Shown here: positions 1-9,684 of the stretch, piece after piece | Position numbering within the stretch: position 1 is the first letter of the stretch | Layout of the letters: each line of letters opens with the position of its first letter | Origin: Apostichopus californicus | Lineage: Eukaryota > Echinodermata > Holothuroidea > Aspidochirotida > Stichopodidae | Length of the DNA stretch: 31,997 bases | Direction: 5' to 3' | Assembly: GCA_020650975.1 (NCBI GenBank) | Contig: JAIPMN010000682.1 | Span: 1-31,997 of the forward strand | Position numbers and translations under genes: made by a program | The notes under the pieces: generated by a model | What the model was told of the DNA's origin: nothing | The model's input: the letters and a program-made list of their open reading frames with translations, nothing else | Databases searched by the model: none

Positions 1-3000
1 AGACTTGAATTGTCAGAGAGAGATGCCACTGCACCGAATGACAGACCCGAATTGCCAGAGAGAGATGCCACTGCACAGAACGACAGACACGTATTGCCAG
101 AGAGAGATGCCACTGCACCGAACGACAGACCCGAATTGCCAGAGAGAGATGCCACTGCACCGAACGGCAGACCCGAATTACCAGAGAGAGATGCCACTGC
201 ACTGAACGACAGACCCGAATTGCCAGAGAAAGATGCCACTGCACCGAACGACAGATCCGAATTGCCAGAGAAAGATGCCACTGCACCGATCGACAGACCC
301 AAATTGCCAGAGAGGGATGCCACTGCACCGAACGATAGACTTGAATTGTCAGAGAGAGATGCCACTGCACCGAATGACAGACCCGAATTGCCAGAGAGAG
401 ATGCCACTGCACAGAACGACAGACACGTATTGCCAGAGAGAGATGCCACTGCACCGAACGACAGACCCAAATTGCCAGAGAGAGATGCCACTGCACCGAA
501 CGGCAGACCCGAATTACCAGAGAGAGATGCCACTGCACTGAACGACAGACTCAAATTGCCAGAGAAAGATGCCACTGCACCGAACTTCAGACCTGAATTG
601 CCAGAGAGAGATGCCACTGTACCAAACGACAGACCCAAATTGCCAGAGAGAGACACTGCACCGAACGACAGACCCAAATTGCCAGAGAGAGATGCCACTG
701 TACCAAACGACAGACCCAAATTGCCAGAGAGAGATGCCACTGCACCGAACGACAGACCCAAATTGCCTGAGAGAGATGCCACTACACCAAACGACAGACC
801 CAAATTGCCAGAGAGAGACACTGCACCGAACGACAGACCCGAATTGCCAGAGAGGGATGCCACTGCACCGATCGACAGACCCGAATTGCCAAAGAGAGAT
901 GCCACTGCACAGAACGACAGACACGTATTGCCAAAGAAAGATGCCACTGCACCGAACGATAGACCCAAATTGCCAGAGAGAGATGCCACTGCACCGAATG
1001 ACAGACCCGAATTGCCAGAGAGAGATGCCACTGCACAGAACGACAGACACGTATTGCCAAAGAAAGATGCCACTGCACCGAACGACAGACCCAAATTGCC
1101 AGAGAGAGATGCCACTGCACGGAACGACAGACATCGCTGTCAGTTGTGTTCGAAGACATTCCATAAACGATCCTCTCTCGTGTCACACAGTCTTGACCAC
1201 CGTACGATAAAAAGGCAACCATATAAATGCCAGTTTTGCCATGAAACTTTCACAAGACTCTCGCTACGGATAAGCCACCAAAGAATTCATGAAAGTAAAA
1301 AATCAGGCAAATCTGAGAACATGTCCATGCCTGTATCTGAAGAAGATGGGCTTAAGCCGTACAAGTGTCATATCTGCAAAAAGACATTCAGACTCAGGAG
1401 GTACCTTTGGCGCCACAGGAAAATTCACGTTAAAGCTCACAAGTGTCAACTTTGCGGAAAAGATTTTGCCCATCGATCATCTCTGAAGACACACATGTTG
1501 ACACACCTTGGGCAGCGGTCTTTTCAGTGCGTTCACTGTGGCAAATCATTTTATCAAAAAATCCATCTTAGAAACCACGTATTGATACACACCGGCAAGA
1601 AAGAATATAAATGCCGCATTTGCCCACGCCTCTTCCTACTCTCCCGGGGGAGGCAGCAGCACGAAAAGACCCATTGCAAGGAAAAGCCGTTTAAATGCTC
1701 AGTGTGTGAGAAAGCCTATCGATGTCGGAAGAACCTGAACCTACATAAACTTGTCCATTCTGCACATGGAAATGCCGTGTGTAAAGTGTGTGGAAAAGCA
1801 GGGAAACGTCATAAGACGATGGCATGTCGGAAGAGAATACTCGGTGATCGGCAGGATGAGCCGAAGGTAACTTGCAAAGTTTGTAATAAAACGCTAAAGG
1901 AAAGAAGCCTTAAGATGCACATGACCATTCATTCTGGTCTCACGCCATTTCGGTGTAAGATCTGTCCCAGATCCTATCGACTGGAAAGGGATTTACGCTT
2001 CCACGAGAAAGTGCACAGGCGTGAGAAGCCCTACGAGTGTGGAAGTTGCCTTCTCCGATTTTCAACCACATCCGACAGGAATTATCACGAGACGATACAC
2101 ACCGGCCTGAAACCTTTCAAGTGTTCCGTTTGCGGCGAGTCGTTCCGTCTGAAGAAATACCTGAAGAACCACGAGTCCAAGCACACCGACAAGTGGCCCC
2201 AGACCTGTGAGTCGTGTGGAAAGGGATTCAGAGACAAGAGTGCCTTGGTGATTCATGAAAGACGTCACTCTTTAGACCGGGAGAGAGAGGATGGTGCTCC
2301 CCTCAAGCCCTTCAAGTGTCACTTCTGTGACAATTATTACCAAACGGAATCGGGCAGGGAACTGCATGAGAGGGTACACACAGGAGTGGGATGTTATCCC
2401 TGTCACTATTGCGACAAAGTGTTGAACACCAGGACTAGGTTCACGGAGCACGAGAGAATCCACACCGGGGAAAAACCTTACGAGTGTCAACGATGCGAGA
2501 AGAAATACACCTTGGCAGCGTCACTGCGAGAACACGAAAGGAAACACGATGATCCGTCGCCGTTCGTCTGTTCCCTCTGCGGAAATAAATTTGCGTATAA
2601 GAGAGGCCTCGTCGAACACGGGAGAAAGTACCACAAAGGAGAGAAAGTAGAGTGTCTCACACGTGGAAAAGCTTTTAGGACAGAGAGTGCAGACAAAGTG
2701 CACCAAAAACCGCACCGAGTAGGTGTAGGCTTGACGTGTGATCTTTGCGGTGACGTGTTCAAGAGAGAGATGAACTTGAAAAGGCACATGGAAGCACACA
2801 AGCAAGCGATAGGCAAGAAATGTGATCATTGTGAGAAAGTCTTTATAAGTTCCAAAAGTTTCAATAGACACAAGAAAAGCCACATTAGCGGAAAGCGATT
2901 GAGATGTTTGGTTTGCACTATGGAAGTCAATGAGACGAAGGTGTGTGGGAAACTCACAGACAATAATATGGACCTTTGTCAAAGATGTAAATTTGGGTTT

Positions 3001-3105
3001 GGTTTAAAGGAATTGGAGATTAAACTTAAAAAAGTTGAGTTCAATGTTCAAACACCTATCAGTCAAAACGAGAGGATTTTAAGTGGACAATTTGTCATCT
3101 GTTAA
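1..3105 (+). CDS. C2H2 multi-zinc-finger protein, 5'-partial, with N-terminal 14-residue tandem repeats
   Basis: The frame is open from base 1 to the TAA at 3103-3105 (1034 codons visible), so the start lies left of the window. The TTG at 10 is not a credible start. Codons 4-379 are 27 copies of a charged, probably disordered unit (consensus LPERDATAPNDRPE). From codon 380 come about 18 canonical C2H2 fingers, such as CQLCSKTF...HSLDH, CHICKKTF...HRKIH, CDLCGDVF...HMEAH and CDHCEKVF...HKKSH, some joined by TGEKP-type linkers (IHTGEKPYECQRC). Two more fingers are degenerate: CKVCGKAGKRHKTMAC lacks the histidine pair, and CLTRGKAF lacks the second cysteine. The tail has two further CxxC pairs (CLVC, CQRC) that may bind zinc. 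Poly-fingers of this type are usually nuclear DNA-binding regulators. No KRAB, BTB or SCAN domain is visible and I cannot name an orthologue. The lack of introns over 3.1 kb is usual for a poly-finger exon. Confidence 0.9.
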   Translation, partial: RLELSERDATAPNDRPELPERDATAQNDRHVLPERDATAPNDRPELPERDATAPNGRPELPERDATALNDRPELPEKDATAPNDRSELPEKDATAPIDRPKLPERDATAPNDRLELSERDATAPNDRPELPERDATAQNDRHVLPERDATAPNDRPKLPERDATAPNGRPELPERDATALNDRLKLPEKDATAPNFRPELPERDATVPNDRPKLPERDTAPNDRPKLPERDATVPNDRPKLPERDATAPNDRPKLPERDATTPNDRPKLPERDTAPNDRPELPERDATAPIDRPELPKRDATAQNDRHVLPKKDATAPNDRPKLPERDATAPNDRPELPERDATAQNDRHVLPKKDATAPNDRPKLPERDATARNDRHRCQLCSKTFHKRSSLVSHSLDHRTIKRQPYKCQFCHETFTRLSLRISHQRIHESKKSGKSENMSMPVSEEDGLKPYKCHICKKTFRLRRYLWRHRKIHVKAHKCQLCGKDFAHRSSLKTHMLTHLGQRSFQCVHCGKSFYQKIHLRNHVLIHTGKKEYKCRICPRLFLLSRGRQQHEKTHCKEKPFKCSVCEKAYRCRKNLNLHKLVHSAHGNAVCKVCGKAGKRHKTMACRKRILGDRQDEPKVTCKVCNKTLKERSLKMHMTIHSGLTPFRCKICPRSYRLERDLRFHEKVHRREKPYECGSCLLRFSTTSDRNYHETIHTGLKPFKCSVCGESFRLKKYLKNHESKHTDKWPQTCESCGKGFRDKSALVIHERRHSLDREREDGAPLKPFKCHFCDNYYQTESGRELHERVHTGVGCYPCHYCDKVLNTRTRFTEHERIHTGEKPYECQRCEKKYTLAASLREHERKHDDPSPFVCSLCGNKFAYKRGLVEHGRKYHKGEKVECLTRGKAFRTESADKVHQKPHRVGVGLTCDLCGDVFKREMNLKRHMEAHKQAIGKKCDHCEKVFISSKSFNRHKKSHISGKRLRCLVCTMEVNETKVCGKLTDNNMDLCQRCKFGFGLKELEIKLKKVEFNVQTPISQNERILSGQFVIC
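10..1137 (+). repeat. In-frame 42-bp coding minisatellite (27 units) with higher-order structure
   Basis: There are 27 head-to-tail units: 25 of 42 bp and two of 39 bp (units 16 and 20, where one codon is lost so that DATAP becomes DTAP). Every length is a multiple of three, so the reading frame survives. Variant units recur in order. Units 1-5 and 9-13 show the same series (LSE start, then QNDRHV, PND, PNGRPE, ALNDR), giving an 8-unit, 336-bp higher-order period. Units 22-24 and 25-27 repeat a 3-unit, 126-bp block (QNDRHV, LPKK, LPER). This indicates block duplications by unequal exchange. The array runs straight into the first zinc finger at 1138. Confidence 0.95.
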
Positions 3106-4630
3106 AGTTGCATATCCTGCCTTCAAAGTAGATCTAAGTAGAAGAAAGGTCTCTATTTTTATAAAAGTCAAATCTTGTCTTGAATTGTAGCCTGAGAGGG
3201 AACGATCATCAAAAATGTCTCTGCTTAATTTGTGTAAATCTTATAAACATGATTTACTTGAAGAAGGCACAAACTCAACCAACCGTCATCATAAATCCTT
3301 TGTGTCGTGGAAAAATTGTCATGGACAACTTCCCCAAACAGCTTGGAATAATATCATTCCATTTGATAGGAGCTAACACATATTTATTGACTTTCTTCAT
3401 GTACACCAGGTCAAAGACTTGATCAAGTCTACTGTAAATATGACGTCATCAAGCCACTCTTGCTTCAATCAGTTTTGTTTTTTCTTTGCTTATGTAGAAT
3501 TTATTTTCTTAGTGGTAATGGAGATGTGTTTTTTTTTTAATGTAATATGACGATACATTTTGCCTGAGGTATGAAGTGACCATATGGAGAAATAATTTTC
3601 TGTATTTTCCAAGTCATAATTTAAATTATGAAGCTTTGTAGGTTTGTCTGACTTTTGACCACTAAAATCTGACAAAGCTGCTGGTCAGTTTTAAGGTTTG
3701 GCTTAAATTTATCTCTTGAAGTAACGAATTAACTAAGGTTGCCATTTGGTCACCAGTTTACTATCAATTTTACCAAACAATCACTCAGGATTGTAATTAA
3801 TCCAACCAATACATTGTCCTACATTTCTCTCATCAAATAAAACATTTATACTGAGGTTAAAATTAATGAAATATTTCATTTAATTGGAAGTACAGTATTT
3901 TTTCACCCAGACACTTTGCTAACATTCACCATAATCACATTCAACAAGAAAGAAGAAGAGAATATGTCAAGAAATAAATGAAAATCTGCAGCATTTCCAA
4001 TTTTTTTTTGCATTTTCTTCATGACTTGAATGGCAAAGAAAGTAGTAACAGTATCATGCTGGATTGTAACAGAAATATAATATCTCATTTTTCTTTTCAT
4101 TTAAAAATTGACCTATTGTTGAGAAATTTATATAAAAGTGATTAGAAAGTGTGTAGAAAGATGTCTGTTTGGGATATTCGTTAACGTTATTGTTACATAG
4201 ACAATGCTAAAAATCAAACCATACCATGATGATACAAAAGTAAAATTCAACAACAATTAAGTTGACTTCACATTTGTCTATATGTTGAGTGCATCTCCTT
4301 CAAGGTAAAACTCATTGCTAACTGGCTCTAATGTGCAAAGTTTCTGGAGAGCAGGACAACAGAAATTTAATCTGTATGTATACACAGTGATCAGTGATGA
4401 TGGGGGCCAGGGGAGGGGGGGAGGGGTGGCAGTTGGTTGAAATCTTTCTTTTGGCAAGGTTCGGCCATTCCACAATGTATTGCTATGCTAATAAGGAAGA
4501 TCAAAAAGAAAGATACAAATTAAGTTTATTTTGTGTTAAAACTTTCACTTTTCAATAAAAGGCTTGTATGAAAGAGATATTCGATTGACTCAAACTCTAT
4601 GAAACAATGGATGAACACTGCAAAAATAAA
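3106..4630 (+). other. Probable 3' UTR and downstream flank of the zinc-finger gene
   Basis: This is AT-rich non-coding sequence after the stop codon. Candidate AATAAA poly(A) signals lie at 3836-3841, 4554-4559 and 4625-4630; which one is used cannot be decided here. A short G-rich run lies near 4404-4427. I see no credible coding exon. Confidence 0.5.
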
Positions 4631-4769
4631 AGACCTGGTCATTCCTGACATAAATGTTCATTTCTCCTTTTTATTCCTTGCCGGACTGAGGCCTAAGGTA
4701 TCTATATAATGGTGATGGTGGGTGCGTGTGTGGTGACACTTGCTGGTATAACTGAAAAGTTCATGGTGG

Positions 4770-5107
4770 ATTAACCTCAAACTTGGTATGTGGATCTGTC
4801 GCATTGAGTACAAAGACAAAAACTCTGAAAACATTGTGAACACAATAACCCCAAAAAACACATGTTTGTTGAAATTCATACATTGTATGCAGATCCAGCT
4901 TAGTGAGTACAAGAATTCTATTGAAATTGGAGGTCAAAGGTCATTTGCAGTCAACATTTTTAAGTCAAAGTCTGAAAACTCAAGAAGTACATCTTTCTTG
5001 AACTTCATACTTAGTATGTAGTTCCAGCTTGGTGAGTGCAAGAACCTTATTGAAATTGGTAGAAGTCTAAGGTCAACAGGTGTCAAAGTCTGAAAACCTT
5101 GTAAACA
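4770..5107. repeat. Degenerate ~100-130-bp tandem/dispersed repeat, about three copies
   Basis: Three diverged copies share anchors such as CTTGGTATGTGGATCTG (near 4783), CATTGTATGCAGATCCAGC (near 4881) and CTTAGTATGTAGTTCCAGC (near 5009). Each is followed by a GTGAGT(A/G)CAAGAA block and a TCTGAAAAC block. Spacing is about 98 and 128 bp. No coding potential is visible. It looks like a dispersed genomic repeat family, but I cannot classify it. Confidence 0.6.
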
Positions 5108-5587
5108 AAATTACAGCTACAATTAACCTGTACATCTCCAATGCTATGATTTTCTTTTGGTGAACATAGTTTGGTCAAATTCAGTTCAGCTTAGTTTTGG
5201 TGAAGGGGCTCTATAAGTCTTGAACAAAACATAGAGTCCTCCAGGAATTGAAATCTGCATCAAAGAATCAATGATAGTCTTGCTTTAACACACTCAGGTG
5301 TCCTTATCAGTTGTGTTCACCCTCTGAGCTTCAAGGGGTCAACAAGTTTATCTCAAATGGTGGAAAACAAATTGGCTCAAGGGGTCAACGAGTTTTCTGA
5401 AATGGTCTTAAAATTCATGGCTATTTTCTCTATGATTTATACTAGATGACTTTTGCTTTGGCAGTAAGTTGTGCAAATATTTCAAAGTGTATAGACAATG
5501 TCATGTAGAAGTCTTATTCAGTAATAACAATTATTAAAGGGAATGGCTGCTAGCTCAAAAATGGTAAAAGAAAATGTCCTTTTATTG
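5108..5587. other. Intergenic, nothing recognised
   Basis: AT-rich sequence between the degenerate repeat and the transposon. A short phrase (CAAGGGGTCAAC) occurs twice near 5333 and 5378. I see no gene, RNA or clear regulatory site. Confidence 0.5.
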
Positions 5588-6297
5588 CAGGGGCGTATCC
5601 AGGATTTTCTGACCCGGGGGGCGCGAATTACTATCTAAGCGGAGCGCCACCATCGGTTGGCGCGCAGCGTACAAGAAAATTTCTGTTTTTGATACCCCCC
5701 AGATCACCGGAAATGGCACTTCTCGGGCTTGAAAATGACCAAGCAGATGTACACTTTTTGCCTGACTGCCAAGTATTTCCCAATAGTTTTTTTCCCATCC
5801 ATAACCTTTTTGAAGATTGTCACCAGTCACAAATCATGATCGACCTCATCGCATGTCCTGTGGATGATTGCTTTTGTAGGTGATTCCACGTCGCGGCCCA
5901 CAATACCCGTCAGCCCCACTTTTGAAGGTTTTCTCCATCTACATAAAACATTTCGTTGTTTACATTAGCATCCCGCGGTATACTGCGCAACTTTCACGGA
6001 CCGTTCGGTACACTATGGCATGCGATGTAATAACCGACGGTGGCTTATATGATAATGACATTAGCATGTTGAACGTGCGCGCGAAGCGCGCGAAAATTTT
6101 TGGTTATTTTTGGCGGGCAAGTCGTAACAGCCCCCAAATCAAATTGGGCTCCTACGCCCATGACTTTTCATGCTCACTGATATGATATGATATCTGCTGT
6201 TTGCCTTACAAATTCGAACAGGCGCGTAGCGAGGAATTTGCCAAGGGACGGGCGAAGCATGTAGGCAAACTATCTAAGCGTAGCGCCACCATGAGTT

Positions 6298-6447
6298 GGC
6301 GCGAAGCGTACAAGAAATTTTTGGCCGAAAATGCCTCCCAGATCGCTGAAAATGGCACTACCCAGGACCATTTTTTGGCGCGAAGTGTACAAGCAAATTT
6401 TGGCCGAAAATGCCTCCCAGATCGCTAGAAATGACACTTCCCAGTCC
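6298..6447. repeat. 79-bp tandem repeat inside the transposon
   Basis: Two copies starting at about 6298 and 6377 share GGCGCGAAG(C/T)GTACAAG, TTTTGGCCGAAAATGCC and TCCCAGATCGCT. A third, more diverged copy lies at about 5659-5730. The short frames across it are not conserved between copies and are taken as non-coding. Confidence 0.7.
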
Positions 6448-6848
6448 TTGTTAATTGCATCTAAGCATTTTTTATTTTGAAATTATAGCGATATCATAAA
6501 AAATATGCTCAATGGGGGGGGGCGGTCGCCCCCTTCCCGAAATGTGTCATGGTCCCCGACGACACGGTCGAGTTCGAGACCAGCCAAAGTTGGTATCATA
6601 GCAGGTTTCATATACACACACACGCGTTATGATAGACCATATATAGTATATATATAGATAAATTAGTGACAGAGGAAAAATGGAAACGTCAAAAATGGAG
6701 TTGACGGTGTAAGGGGTAGGGTGAGGCGCACGCCCCTTCCGGGATCCTCGATCCGCCACTAGCTACCCTGTGTATATATTAGGGATCAGCGCTGTAATGA
6801 TGTCACTGTTCCTCTTTCTCTTCCCGGTGTCTTTGCCTTTTTCTTTTA

Positions 6849-6968
6849 CTCCCTCCTTTTCTCCTTTTTCTCTCTTTCTTCTTTTTCTTTTCCCTTCCTT
6901 CCTCTCCTCCTCTTTTTTTCCCCTCTTTTTTCCCTTTTTCTTCTCTTTTTTTCTCTCCTCTTTTTCTT
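6849..6968. repeat. 120-nt uninterrupted polypyrimidine tract
   Basis: Every base from 6849 to 6968 is C or T on the + strand, so the complement is all purine. Tracts of this length can form intramolecular triplexes. It lies within the right part of the transposon, next to the inverted repeat. Confidence 0.9.
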
Positions 6969-7021
6969 ACCCGGGGGGCGCGCGCCCCCAACGCCCCCCC
7001 CCTGGATACGCACCTGTATTG

Positions 7022-7469
7022 TTACATCTATGTGTATATCTTTCACAAGACTGTTCTTTCTGGATATTGAAACATTTTGGAAAACAAGTTTTAGACTGTA
7101 AAGTCCTTACCAGTTGATTACATAGTTGATGCCCACAAGGGAGTGCTACAAATAAGAGCTGAAAATCTCTGATCTATTCTGGTTCTCACTTAATTCACTC
7201 TACATTAGTCAGATCATTATTTGGAATTGTGAGCAAATTGTACTGACAAGGAACCGCAAAGCCAAGTGGCTTTCTGTTTTAAACTTAATCTAATCTTTTT
7301 AAACTTATATTATGCTTCAGGACACCCTGACAGGAATCTTTACGGACAAGGTAATCGTGCGCTGTTAGTATTGGTTAGTGACATCGTGAGATGCTTGAAA
7401 CGAAAACATGTCGTTTACATTTCTACTCATAAAATCGATTCTGTTATAAGGCAGGCTGCACACTGCTAA
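7022..7469. other. Intergenic, nothing recognised
   Basis: Sequence between the transposon and the proposed LIG3 promoter. No coding exon or named repeat was seen. Confidence 0.4.
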
Positions 7470-7861
7470 GACAGCGATCAATAATGACGTCACACCAGAA
7501 CAAGTTTTTACAAGTCCCTCGCCATTACGTCATCGATATTTTAGTGAGCTCGAACAAGCGGCTACAAGTGCGAGTGTTTCCGTTTACTACCTATACATGC
7601 GCTTTATGCAGAGCCTTGCACAAAGAGAAATATTTGAAGTTGAGGTAGACGTGCAGGTCTCACGACGAGTGAATTGAGTTGAAAGATATTTTCGAGCTTA
7701 TTTAATATTCTGTTGCCTTCTCTGAAGACAGTTGTTAAAGCTGTTGCAACATTTTGATATGTTAAAAAGTCGTGCATTTCTGTTGTAAACGAGAAGATAC
7801 GGCTTGAACTCAAAAGACGACCGTCTGAACGGGCTTAAAACGGTTAGTGGTCTAGATTACG
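7470..7861 (+). promoter_or_regulatory. LIG3: Candidate LIG3 promoter and non-coding first exon
   Basis: The region is richer in CpG than its surroundings. It has a perfect CRE palindrome TGACGTCA at 7485-7492 and a near match TTACGTCA at 7525-7532, 40 bp apart. A strong-looking donor (ACG then GTAAGC at 7862) could end a non-coding first exon and splice to the acceptor at 8954-8955. No TATA box is evident and the start site is unknown. The assignment rests on position and motif matches only. Confidence 0.35.
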
Positions 7862-8955
7862 GTAAGCACACATGTAACCGTGCCACCTTGTATGTGTTGA
7901 GTAGTGTCGATAGTAGTTTCACGAACATTTAATTTCGATAAACAAAATTAAACAGGATATCGTTTGTAATATGCAGTTTGAAAATCGCACAAAGGCTTAG
8001 TTTACGGTACAGTTATATAGTGCATGGTCACTTGAGAGATGTATCTTAGCAGCTGGATGTGAGGATGTTTAGTCATTTAAAAAAAAATAACTGTAGCCTT
8101 GTAGGCTTTACAACCACATCAGAAAATGAGTGTAGCTAGATTCTCTTTTAAATGTTATGATTTGATCCATTTCATATTTCTTCTGACTATGATGCTTAGG
8201 ACATGGAAAATGATGGCAAAGGTTAGGCCTAGCCAAGATCTTACAATAATATGTAATAATATGTTTGCACATGTGCAGTTAGCTCCTGTTCATCTATTTG
8301 CCTAGTTGTAACTTGTAGTCTTGCACATCTGTATTGACAATGAATGAGAATGATGACAATGAAACAATTTATTTCAGCAACCAACATGGTGAATGATATT
8401 CCTTGGTTTTACAGTTTCTCTGACTACTTGACTATGACCCTTTCAGTACCTTGTACACTGTAGTAGAGCAATAATTCCCAATAAGACATTCAAGTGTATT
8501 TACTGTAACCCTTCTCATCCTCTCTGCCAAGTAGTTGGATTGGTCAGTACTTAGCATGACTTAATATTTATAACAGTGAAATCTTATTTAATTTTGATAA
8601 AGTTTAGTATACATGTATTATCGCTAGGCTGTATGTGGACATGTCGGTTCAAAGACTGCCTCAGTTTAAAATTCATTCCAGCATTAGTAATGACTTACGT
8701 TAGCTGTATGATCTAAGTGATGTTATACCTATCATGTAACCGAAATACTTATATCTTGAAATTGCTACATTAACATAAGTGTTAGTACTGGTCACAAATA
8801 TATATGTCGGGCCTCACGCATGACTCTCCCTACCAAACTTGTTGAGCTTACATACAGCCATTGATTATGCTTGCATGTTCAAAGGATTATATTATACTTC
8901 CATTTTATCTAGTGTCCCTCATTTTCATTTTCTTTTCTCAATTATCCTTTCTCAG
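7862..8955 (+). other. Proposed LIG3 5' UTR intron; nothing else recognised
   Basis: It runs from the candidate GTAAGC donor to the acceptor TTTCTCAG at 8948-8955. The sequence is AT-rich with no frames of note, and I see no repeat or RNA gene. Confidence 0.35.
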
Positions 8956-9684
8956 ACAACTTCAAAGTTTCACAATATGTTCCGTGCAAAAGTTTGAAAG
9001 TTTAGATGATATCATATCGATGCTTAGCCTCCATTAAGACATTTATAGACTTTCAACAAAGAAGAGCAATTCCTTTCGTAGTCACCCAGTTCGAAATAAC
9101 CTATGAGAAGAAACATCATTACGAAAACAAACACGCAAATAACCAGAGAGATTTGTCAAATTGGCAGAGCACTCTGTGCCAGTACGGATTTCACTTTCAC
9201 AGAGTCAGTTACCCTATTTTGCCCTCTTTACAAAACCTCTTGTATCGAGAACAAAGAATAATGGCTGATAACAAATTTTTAGTGGATTACGCCAAGATGG
9301 GTACATCGAAGTGCAAGAAGTGTAAGCAGGGGATCGAGAAGAAATCACCCAGGATTGCCAAACTAGTTCCGAACCCTTTCAGCGACGAAGGAGGTGACAT
9401 GAAGCAATACTTTCACATCGGCTGTATCTTTGAATCGTTTGTGAGAGCGAGAGCGACCACCAAAAAGATTGAAGATCCCAGTGATATCGAAGGGTTTGAG
9501 AATATGGAGGAAGAAGAAAAGAAAACGATAAGGAAACACATTGATCAGTTAGCGTCAAAGGTCGCCAACAAGACTCCATCGAAAAAGAAGAACACTGTCC
9601 AGGCAGTTCTCTCACCTGGCGGAAAAGTCGTCTCACCAACGAAAGCTTTAGCAGCATCTCGGCCTTCGAGCAGTACAACGAATG
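8956..9684 (+). CDS. LIG3: LIG3 exon 2: 5' UTR end, mitochondrial leader, PARP-type zinc finger
   Basis: The acceptor is TTTCTCAG at 8948-8955. ATG 9006 is immediately preceded by an in-frame TAG (9003-9005), so it is the first possible start in this exon. It has a weak context (T at -3, A at +4). The internal ATG 9261 (residue 86, MADNKFLVDYAKMG) has A at -3 and G at +4, and matches the nuclear start of vertebrate LIG3. The 85-residue leader is basic and nearly the same length as the human mitochondrial leader (87). The finger keeps CxxC (103/106) and HxxC (137/140), then RARATTKKIEDPSDIEGFE, which is strongly LIG3-like. The donor is AATG then GTAGGG, phase 1. A 6-codon upstream ORF lies at 8977-8997. 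Confidence 0.9.

Larger units (their letters stand above)
5588..7016. mobile_element. Non-autonomous DNA transposon with terminal inverted repeats (hAT-like), ~1.43 kb
   Basis: The left end CAGGGGCGTATCCAGG (from 5588) and the right end read inward, CAGGTGCGTATCCAGG (ending at 7016), match at 15 of 16 bases. They are flanked by a direct repeat TATTG (5583-5587 and 7017-7021), a likely 5-bp target-site duplication. Inside are CpG-rich sequences and a repeated block (GGCGCG..AGCGTACAAG...) at about 5659, 6298 and 6377, a TA-rich patch and a 120-nt pure pyrimidine tract. No transposase frame is present, so it would need a helper in trans. CAGGGG-type ends suggest hAT, some groups of which make 5-bp duplications, but the superfamily is inferred. 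Another element-like end (reading GTGGCGGATCGAGG on the minus strand, near 6757) suggests nesting or a chimera. Confidence 0.75.

Noticed and set aside
10-1137. CRISPR-like direct repeats
   Set aside because: There are no unique spacers; it is a head-to-tail coding minisatellite in a eukaryote.
514-1222. Long antisense and alternative-frame ORFs across the repeat array
   Set aside because: They are stop-free only because the unit length is a multiple of three; the zinc-finger frame explains the region.
6201-6428. 75-codon ORF in the transposon
   Set aside because: It spans internal tandem repeats that are not frame-conserved, and shows no transposase motifs.
6803-7046. Lys/Glu/Arg-rich minus-strand ORFs
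   Set aside because: Low-complexity translation of the polypyrimidine tract.
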